A DNA stretch of 12,297 bases. Source: Scytonema sp. UIC 10036 (GTDB lineage: Bacteria > Cyanobacteriota > Cyanobacteriia > Cyanobacteriales > Nostocaceae). Made by a program: the position numbers and the translations under genes. The notes beneath the pieces are model-generated. The model saw only the letters and a list, made by a program, of their open reading frames with translations. It searched no databases and was not told the DNA's origin. The stretch spans positions 1-12,297 of the forward strand of contig NZ_WJFC01000301.1 of NCBI RefSeq assembly GCF_009725235.1, given 5' to 3'. Shown here piece by piece: positions 6,984-12,297 of the stretch; position 1 is the first letter of the stretch; the number at the start of each line of letters is the position of its first letter.

Positions 6984-7010
6984 CTCCCTACCCCCTACTC
7001 CCTACTCCCT
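6970..7010. repeat. Heptameric tandem repeat (TACTCCC type)
   Basis: From 6982 to 7009 there are four units in exact 7-bp register: TACTCCC, TACCCCC, TACTCCC and TACTCCC. Two shorter degenerate units lie to the left (TA at 6971 and 6976). On the minus strand the array reads as repeated TAGGG(A)G. It encodes the last four residues (GSRE) and the TAG stop of the hydrolase. Six C-runs of three or more, with spacers of 2-4 bases, give a G-quadruplex motif on the minus strand. Confidence 0.85.
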
Positions 7011-8629
7011 TCCACCCAGGGTTTGATACTGGTAGGCAATTCAGACACAAGACTTAATGGCAACTCAGGAGTAGAAAGAAACTGTGCGTAAGCTGGGGTC
7101 AAAAATTCTCGGTAAGTTTTTGCTTCTGGTGTCAGTTGTTTGATGAATGCCAGACTAGCTCCTTGAGTCAATCGTCTCAGGGATCTGGCTTCTTCACCTC
7201 GTCGTTCTTTTACAATGGAGTAGGCAGCACTTGCGGGATCGCTAATACTTAAATGAGTACCTCCAATGGCAGTCAACAAATATTTTTCGCCTTGGATTTG
7301 ATGAAAAGGTGCTATCTGATGCTTGAGCGCTGGGGTGATAGCATCTTCGGTTCCTGATAATATCAGGACGGGTTGGGTAATTTGAGTTAGACCTTTTTTA
7401 CCGAAGATTTCACCAATGACAGGATTGAGAGCGATCGCCTGACTCACTCGCTTATCTTGCAATCGCAGTTTTTTATCTCGTAACGAAGCTGCAGAACACT
7501 GCAACCAATCACCAGGAGATTTGTCAAGATTGAGGGAATCTTTACAAAATTTCCGTAACTCTTCCAAGTTCACCTCTGGGACTACCAAAGCTAAAGCAGT
7601 GTAACCGCCCAAAGAATGACCGATGACAGAAACTTTCTCCGTGTTAAACTTTCCTTGAAGTTCTCCTGATTGAGTGTTAAGTTTTGCGAGTTCATCAAGG
7701 ACAAAACTAACATCGAGTGGGCGATCGATAAATTCGGTTGGTGGTAGCAATTTTCCTAAATTAGCAGCATCGTTTGCTTTATTCACTGACATGGCATTGC
7801 TACCTGGATGCTCGATAGCAACGACTGTTATGCCATGAGAGGCAAGATGATTTGCTAAATATCTCAAAGCTCTTCGATTGGAACCAAAACCGTGGGAAAG
7901 AACAACCAAAGGATTTTCAGAATTACCCCTACTCCAATAAATATCTACAGGTAACGTGCGGTTGCGCTTTCGGTCATAAAAATTTAGAGTCTGTTCCTGT
8001 ACGACTTCGTTTCCCACTATGGATGGATCGAAGGTTGCTTTAAAGGGTGTCTTACTTTTAGCAGACAACTCCCGTTCCAATAAAACACCCAGGGCTTGAC
8101 TTTGTATGTGACTGGGGTTAAGCTCTACTGCCAAACCAATGACTTGAGTAGCATCCACTGTTACATTTTCCTGTGGGTAAGCACGTAGGAAACCAAGCGG
8201 ACTCAAACCGTTTACTTGTTTAAGTGCAAGGTTGAGGGCTAGTTGAATGGTATCAACTGTACTGCCTGGAATCGCGGCTCCTAAAGACGATAGAATTTGT
8301 TTACCTATTGGTGTTTGCCGTATTTCATCAACAAATTTATCGGCAAAAGCTGGATCTACAGAAAAACGTTTGGTCAATAACTCTCGTATTTCTGATGTTA
8401 AAAAGGGGGATAAAACTTCCAGCCCTTCCGGCAATCTACCAGTTTTAGCAAACTTTTCCAAGTCTGCGATCGCCACTGACTGCTGAAAAGGACCAAAGCG
8501 GATGGTCACTGTTTCTGCTGCCAATGTTGAGGGAATTCCTGCACCCCAACTAAAAGCTAGGGTCAAGCTGCACAGCAATCCTTTTACTAAGGATACTTTG
8601 GGTGGACGTTTGCTAACCGGAAACTGCAT
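6995..8629 (-). CDS. Exported alpha/beta hydrolase with N-terminal DUF1400 domain
   Basis: From the ATG at 8629 this is 544 residues; a GTG at 8638 would add three. Neither start has a Shine-Dalgarno match. A signal peptide is clear: basic KRPPK, a hydrophobic core (VKGLLCSLTLAF), then STLAA, with likely cleavage near residue 38. A DUF1400-type region follows (about 40-170), a cyanobacteria-typical partner of this hydrolase fold. The catalytic part has the oxyanion-side HGFGS (246-250) and the nucleophile elbow GHSLGGY (337-343, Ser339). GTEDAITP (426-433) probably holds the acid, and GGTHLS (456-461) the histidine. The layout resembles platelet-activating-factor acetylhydrolase/esterase relatives; the substrate is unknown, with a periplasmic or envelope lipid ester possible. 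The stop codon and last four residues lie in a heptamer repeat that merges into a terminator. Confidence 0.88.
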   Translation of the reverse strand: MQFPVSKRPPKVSLVKGLLCSLTLAFSWGAGIPSTLAAETVTIRFGPFQQSVAIADLEKFAKTGRLPEGLEVLSPFLTSEIRELLTKRFSVDPAFADKFVDEIRQTPIGKQILSSLGAAIPGSTVDTIQLALNLALKQVNGLSPLGFLRAYPQENVTVDATQVIGLAVELNPSHIQSQALGVLLERELSAKSKTPFKATFDPSIVGNEVVQEQTLNFYDRKRNRTLPVDIYWSRGNSENPLVVLSHGFGSNRRALRYLANHLASHGITVVAIEHPGSNAMSVNKANDAANLGKLLPPTEFIDRPLDVSFVLDELAKLNTQSGELQGKFNTEKVSVIGHSLGGYTALALVVPEVNLEELRKFCKDSLNLDKSPGDWLQCSAASLRDKKLRLQDKRVSQAIALNPVIGEIFGKKGLTQITQPVLILSGTEDAITPALKHQIAPFHQIQGEKYLLTAIGGTHLSISDPASAAYSIVKERRGEEARSLRRLTQGASLAFIKQLTPEAKTYREFLTPAYAQFLSTPELPLSLVSELPTSIKPWVEGSRE

Positions 8630-8799
8630 ATAAATCACGAGTTATTGGTCATGAGTACTAGCACATTTATAAGTGACGTAGAAACTAGCAGTTTGGATTA
8701 CCAGTTTTTAACTGACTTGTTGACTGTAACATTGTTAGCAGTTTCGCTCGTACATGCGAAGACAGCGCTACTACAAACCATAAAGCACAGTATCGCTTA

Positions 8800-9315
8800 T
8801 TACTCTTCTTCATTTAAAAAAGTTTCTTCGAGAAATAACATTCCAGATTTATTAGTAGAAATTTCTAAAATAAGTTCTTCATAAGCAGCCATGCGCTGTG
8901 TCACTGTTCGGTAATCCTCAGACTGGGTACATAATTCCTCCCATAAATCTTGAGTGCGAATAGTAGCACCATCAAGAACGTCTTCCGGGTCAATTCTGAG
9001 AGTCCTTTTCTTCACCGATTCAAGAGAATTAATAAATTTTACGATCGCATCATAACCACCACCCTCATCTGCGTATTTGGGGGGTGAAGGCATTGTTACC
9101 ATATCACTGACTGCACCTGTAAACAAACAGATAGAATTGGGTTCTTTGAAAAGAGCAATAAATGAAGCGACTCCAGAATCGAAACCCAAATCGCTACGGT
9201 TTTGCAACCACAGCAAAACGTAAAACTGTTCTTGATATTTTTGAATAATTTTTATTAAGTTATATTCACCAGAAGTAATACTTTTACTAGCTATAGGAAA
9301 TAAGTTAATTCTCAT
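8800..9315 (-). CDS. Conserved-looking hypothetical protein, 171 residues
   Basis: I do not recognise this protein. It has no signal peptide and no membrane segment, so it is probably cytoplasmic. The N-terminal part alternates hydrophobic stretches (YVLLWLQNR 32-40, VASFIALF 49-56, SICLFTG 61-67) and looks like an alpha/beta fold. The middle has GGGYDAIVKFINSLE (85-99). The C-terminal third is helical and acidic, ending in NEEE. A strong ribosome site (AGAGGA, 9322-9327) lies 6 nt before the ATG, which supports real translation. It lies between the export-protein gene (upstream) and the exported hydrolase gene (161 bp downstream), all on the same strand. The hairpin behind the export gene ends only about 26 bases before its start. 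Confidence 0.7.
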   Translation of the reverse strand: MRINLFPIASKSITSGEYNLIKIIQKYQEQFYVLLWLQNRSDLGFDSGVASFIALFKEPNSICLFTGAVSDMVTMPSPPKYADEGGGYDAIVKFINSLESVKKRTLRIDPEDVLDGATIRTQDLWEELCTQSEDYRTVTQRMAAYEELILEISTNKSGMLFLEETFLNEEE

Positions 9316-9321
9316 GATTTT

Positions 9322-9327
9322 TCCTCT
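9322..9327 (-). promoter_or_regulatory. Ribosome binding site of the 171-residue protein
   Basis: AGAGGA on the minus strand, 6 nt before ATG 9313-9315. It is the main evidence besides length that this unrecognised gene is translated. Confidence 0.6.
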
Positions 9328-9335
9328 TGCTTAAC

Positions 9336-9359
9336 AAATAAAGCCCGCACAAGCGGGCT
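9336..9359 (-). terminator. Probable intrinsic terminator behind the polysaccharide export gene
   Basis: Perfect 7-bp GC-rich arms AGCCCGC/GCGGGCT (9342-9348 and 9353-9359) flank a 4-base loop. On the minus strand TTATTT follows, which is an imperfect U-tract. It lies about 31 bases after the stop of the export gene. Its position just ahead of the 171-residue gene means it could also attenuate read-through into that gene. Confidence 0.6.
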
Positions 9360-9390
9360 AAAGGGGGTAAAAAGACTAGAGGCAATACTT

Positions 9391-10833
9391 TTAGAATCCG
9401 AATAGAGCTCTAAAAACACCTAAGACAGCACTGAAAGGATTGATGACTGTACCAATGGTATCACCAGTTTTGGCTACACCAGAGCGGTACACTACGACAA
9501 CATCATTATTGCGGAGTATGGGGTTTGTGTCTTCATTGATTCCTGCTTTAAAATCTACTTTGACTTGACGTTTGGTCACAGAACCATCGGGATTCAAGCG
9601 AACTACATCGACAGCTTTGCTGCTAGCTCTTGCATCATTAAACCCACCAGCAGCTAGTAACGCTTGGTTTAAGGTACTGTTGGGCTGAAGCTCTACTTGT
9701 CCCGGTCTTTTCACTTCACCCACAACACCCACTTGTATGCGTGTGGGAGATAAAGTTGTTGTCGCTAATTGTGTTGCTTCTGCCCGGTTGATTTCTGTTG
9801 CTGTTGGAATAACAACTGTGTCTCCATCTTGTACGATGATGTCTTGATTGATATCGCCGCTCTGCAACAGTTGCCACAGGTTAACATTGATAGATTGTTC
9901 CGATCCAGTTCTTGTCGGTCGGCGAATGATGACATTACGAACATCAGCTTGTGGTGTAATTCCTCCAGCCTGCTGAATTGCTCGTGTTAGTGTTGGTTGA
10001 CCTGTAATACTTGGTGCGCCAGTCTGACCTCCACCACCTTCTGCACCACCCTGACTAACCAGATATGACCCAGGACGATAAACTTCACCAATAATTGCTA
10101 CTGTACGCGGTCTTGTGGGGTCCGCAGCAAAACTAGATGCAGCTAAATTACGTGCATTTGCTAAGTTTAAAGTGCTGGCCGTGGGTACATAAATGGTGTC
10201 GCCATCCCGCAAAGTAATGTCTTGGGGTAACCTACCCGTGCGTATAAATTCTTCCAAATTGAGAACAATAGTTTGCTCCGGTCTTGCTCCGAGTTTGCGC
10301 CGCAATTCTACTCTAGTTACATCCGCACTCAAGGTTACACCCTGGGCAGTGGTTAGTGCAGCAAGTACTGTTGGGTATTGTACCCCAGGATTGTCTCCCG
10401 CACCTCCTTGTAAGCTCAGACTATACGCTCCCGGACGCGTAACTTCTCCAGTAACAGAAACGTTAATGGGACGAGGTGATAATAGGTTAACTGAAATAAT
10501 AGGACGTTTTAGATAGCGAGAGTATCTCTGAGCAATTAAGTCAGCTGCTTGTTCCGTTGTGAGTCCCAGAACGCTGACATTGCCAATCAAAGGTAAGTTA
10601 ATTCCTCCACCCGGTGGAACTTGGTACTCGCCTGAGTATTCGGGAACTTCAAATACACTCACTCTAATGCGATCGCCGCCTCCTAGCGTGTAGTTTGTGT
10701 CTACCTGTGTTGTTCTGGGTGTTGGCTGTCTTTGTGCTAAACTAACGGTTGGAATAGCGATACTTACAGAAGTTAATAGCACCATACCCACAACTGGATG
10801 GGCGAGCAATTTCACCACACTCGTATTATGCAT
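9391..10833 (-). CDS. Polysaccharide export protein, Wza-type, with three SLBB-like repeats
   Basis: This 480-residue protein should form or gate the envelope channel that exports capsule or exopolysaccharide. A signal peptide (about 1-34) ends at TVSLAQ. The polysaccharide export domain starts at YTLGGGDRIRVSVFEVPEYSG (48-68) and runs to about 120. Three SLBB-like units follow, each opening with a GEVxRPG motif (129-135, 249-255, 372-378). The first two close with DGDTIYVPTA (210-219) and DGDTVVIPTA (336-345), the third with RNNDVVVVYR (441-450). No lipobox cysteine follows the signal peptide, unlike E. coli Wza. The C-terminus is hydrophobic with regular Phe (NPFSAVLGVFRALFGF) and may insert in the outer membrane. 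Wzc-, Wzx/Wzy- or glycosyltransferase-type genes are not in the window. The ATG has only a weak CAGG ribosome site. A terminator follows. Confidence 0.93.
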   Translation of the reverse strand: MHNTSVVKLLAHPVVGMVLLTSVSIAIPTVSLAQRQPTPRTTQVDTNYTLGGGDRIRVSVFEVPEYSGEYQVPPGGGINLPLIGNVSVLGLTTEQAADLIAQRYSRYLKRPIISVNLLSPRPINVSVTGEVTRPGAYSLSLQGGAGDNPGVQYPTVLAALTTAQGVTLSADVTRVELRRKLGARPEQTIVLNLEEFIRTGRLPQDITLRDGDTIYVPTASTLNLANARNLAASSFAADPTRPRTVAIIGEVYRPGSYLVSQGGAEGGGGQTGAPSITGQPTLTRAIQQAGGITPQADVRNVIIRRPTRTGSEQSINVNLWQLLQSGDINQDIIVQDGDTVVIPTATEINRAEATQLATTTLSPTRIQVGVVGEVKRPGQVELQPNSTLNQALLAAGGFNDARASSKAVDVVRLNPDGSVTKRQVKVDFKAGINEDTNPILRNNDVVVVYRSGVAKTGDTIGTVINPFSAVLGVFRALFGF

Positions 10834-11159
10834 TGCTTACCTGAGATTACTATCAATTACATATTGTCTAAACATTTTTAGCCTGATTGACTATTTTTAC
10901 GTATTTTAGTTCCCTGATGTTCACACATTCTTCATTTAAATTATGCTTCCGGAAGGGAATTATTTAATAAATTTAAAGTTTATTTAAATTTTCTTTAAAA
11001 TTCAACTCTGTCACATATAAATTTCCTGTAAATTTTGTTGTACTTATCTCACTGGGAAGCGATATTTTTACAAGCCCAATAAGTATGAAAAGTCATAAGA
11101 GACAGCAAAGCGTGTTTAATGAGAAAGCGATTTGCCCATCGCCAATTTCTGTTATCTGA
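10834..11159. other. 326-bp intergenic region between ABC ATPase and export protein genes
   Basis: I see no gene here. It is strongly AT-rich around 10860-11040 and probably holds the promoter of the export gene, with a long leader, but no -35/-10 pair stands out. A 10-bp perfect palindrome CTTCCGGAAG (10946-10955) is a possible operator. Just behind the ABC ATPase stop, GCGAT/ATCGC (11127-11142, 6-base loop) followed by TTTCT on the minus strand is a weak terminator candidate. Confidence 0.4.
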
Positions 11160-12137
11160 TTACTGATTTTTGAGTTTTTGAATTTGTTGCACAAAAAACT
11201 TTTCTAAAGATGGACGTGACAAATTCATAGCTATTAATTGCCCTCCCATCAAACGGAGGCTTGCGAGAAAATCATAATAATCTCCATTGAGTTCCCCTTG
11301 CCAAGACCCATCGGGCTGGTATTCCAAATTATTGACCCATTTTTCGATAATTTCCCAATCTCCACCGTGTCCTTTGATAGAATATACGTCAGTTGTTCCC
11401 AAAAGTTCATTGAGAGACCCAGAACAAATGAGTTCACCTTGGGCAAGAATGGCAACGCGATCGCAAATTTGTTCGACTTCGCTCAGAACATGACTGTTGA
11501 AAAAAATTGTTTTACCTGCTGCTTTCAGCGATAGGATAATCTCTCTCATTTGATAGCGCCCCACAGGGTCAAGCCCCGACATTGGTTCATCCAAGAATAC
11601 CAGTTCTGGATCGTTAATGAGTGCTTGCGCCATGCCGACACGTTGTAACATTCCTTTTGAATAACGTCGCAGGAGTTTTTTGCGGGCATCAGATTGAGGC
11701 AATCCCACCAATTCAAGCAATTGAGGAATGCGTTGGCGTTGAACCTTTTTAGGAATTTGAAATAGTCCGGCGACTAGCTGTAAAAATTCCCAACCCGTGA
11801 GATAGTCATATAAATAAGGATTCTCTGGTAGATACCCGATACGTTCTTTAACACCACGGTCTCCAATTGGCTTGCCCAAAAGTAGTCCCCTCCCTGATGT
11901 TGGACGGATAATTCCCAGTAACAACTTCAACAGTGTGGTTTTACCAGCACCATTTGGTCCCAAAAGCCCAAAAGTTTCTCCCTTGTAAACTTTTAAAGAA
12001 CAGTTTTTGAGAGAGACAACTTTCTGATTCATAAAAAAGCCGGTGCGATAGACCTTTCGCAACTCAGAGGTTAGAACCACTGGCGGACTGTCTCGTATAT
12101 TCAGTTCAGAGTTTGGGGCGTCTGCAACAGACTTCAT
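11160..12137 (-). CDS. ABC transporter ATP-binding protein
   Basis: This 325-residue ATPase belongs to the CcmA/drug-exporter type that pairs with a separate membrane permease. Walker A is GPNGAGKTT (60-68). The Q-loop region reads GYLPENPYLYDYLTG (101-115), with E in place of the usual Q. The signature is YSKGMLQR (159-166), an accepted variant of LSGGQ in this subfamily. Walker B is LVFLDEP (179-185), the D-loop SGLDP (187-191) and the switch histidine is His216 in NSHVLSEVE. About 85 further residues follow the ATPase core, ending with SRPSLEKFFVQQI, typical of these exporters. About 20 polar residues precede the domain. No permease lies within the window; it may be beyond the right edge. 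The ATG has no clear Shine-Dalgarno. Any link to the SLBB export gene downstream rests on position only. Confidence 0.93.
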   Translation of the reverse strand: MKSVADAPNSELNIRDSPPVVLTSELRKVYRTGFFMNQKVVSLKNCSLKVYKGETFGLLGPNGAGKTTLLKLLLGIIRPTSGRGLLLGKPIGDRGVKERIGYLPENPYLYDYLTGWEFLQLVAGLFQIPKKVQRQRIPQLLELVGLPQSDARKKLLRRYSKGMLQRVGMAQALINDPELVFLDEPMSGLDPVGRYQMREIILSLKAAGKTIFFNSHVLSEVEQICDRVAILAQGELICSGSLNELLGTTDVYSIKGHGGDWEIIEKWVNNLEYQPDGSWQGELNGDYYDFLASLRLMGGQLIAMNLSRPSLEKFFVQQIQKLKNQ

Positions 12138-12205
12138 CTTGTGCTTCGGGCAACAACAATACGGTTTAATCTATAGGTTACCCAGTTGACTCTCAATAAT
12201 AACAT

Positions 12206-12230
12206 TGACCAGTGACCAGTGACCAGTGAC
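12206..12230. repeat. Heptameric tandem repeat (TGACCAG, 3.6 copies)
   Basis: Three exact TGACCAG units (12206-12226) are followed by TGAC. This is the fourth clear heptamer array in the window. It lies 69 bp upstream of the ABC ATPase start and next to the G-run tract. I see no gene in 12138-12297. Confidence 0.85.
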
Positions 12231-12259
12231 GGGGCATGGGGCCAAGGGGGACAAGGGGG
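12231..12259 (+). other. G-quadruplex motif with four runs of 4-5 G
   Basis: Four G runs (12231-12234, 12238-12241, 12246-12250, 12255-12259) are separated by CAT, CCAA and ACAA. This fits a canonical intramolecular G-quadruplex with long G tracts and short loops. It lies about 94 bp upstream of the ABC ATPase gene, on its template strand. Folding is inferred from the motif only. Confidence 0.6.
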
Positions 12260-12297
12260 AAAGCCTAAGAATGCCTTTTTGACCATTACTTAATGCC

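Noticed and set aside
8645..8884. Plus-strand open frame of 79 residues with a TTG start
   Set aside because: Its second part is antisense to the end of the 171-residue gene, and it has no ribosome site or family features.

Overview
The window looks like chromosomal DNA from a filamentous, probably heterocystous (Nostocales-type) cyanobacterium. I see at least seven perfect copies of the HIP1 octamer GCGATCGC (at 1676, 1835, 2681, 7431, 8466, 10669 and 11457). The gaps between genes carry heptameric short tandem repeats (STRR-like) and palindromic repeats of the kind common in that order. The proteins read as cyanobacterial: a DUF1400-type alpha/beta hydrolase, a GTPase with a DUF697-like C-terminus, and a GTG-started TpiA. 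No rRNA, tRNA, CRISPR array, transposase or phage gene was seen.

Layout, left to right. (1) 66-3699, minus strand: a three-gene run transcribed right to left. It holds a membrane-linked GTPase, a small protein with two membrane segments, and a four-carbon acid sugar kinase family (DUF1537) protein. The last two are 22 bp apart. (2) 3700-3979: a divergent gap with two repeat families. (3) 3980-5780, plus strand: tpiA (triosephosphate isomerase) then folP (dihydropteroate synthase). They are separated by a composite palindromic element ending in a 27-bp tandem repeat. (4) 5804-6706, minus: a stomatin/SPFH membrane protein, convergent with folP and only 23 bp away. (5) 6952-8629, minus: an exported DUF1400 alpha/beta hydrolase whose 3' end, stop codon and terminator are built partly from a heptamer array. 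(6) 8800-9315, minus: an unrecognised 171-residue protein. (7) 9391-10833, minus: a polysaccharide export (Wza-type) protein with three SLBB-like repeats and a hairpin just behind it. (8) 11160-12137, minus: an ABC transporter ATPase with no permease in view. The right end is an intergenic stretch with another heptamer array and a strong G-quadruplex motif.

Functionally this is mostly housekeeping metabolism (TpiA, FolP) mixed with envelope and membrane genes (SPFH protein, export channel, ABC ATPase, exported hydrolase, membrane GTPase). I found no clear defence island or biosynthetic cluster. The most distinctive signal lies in the repeats. Heptamer arrays form the last codons and stop codon of two separate genes, and three G-rich tracts (two heptamer arrays and one tract beside a third) match G-quadruplex motifs. 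One of these overlaps an intrinsic terminator.
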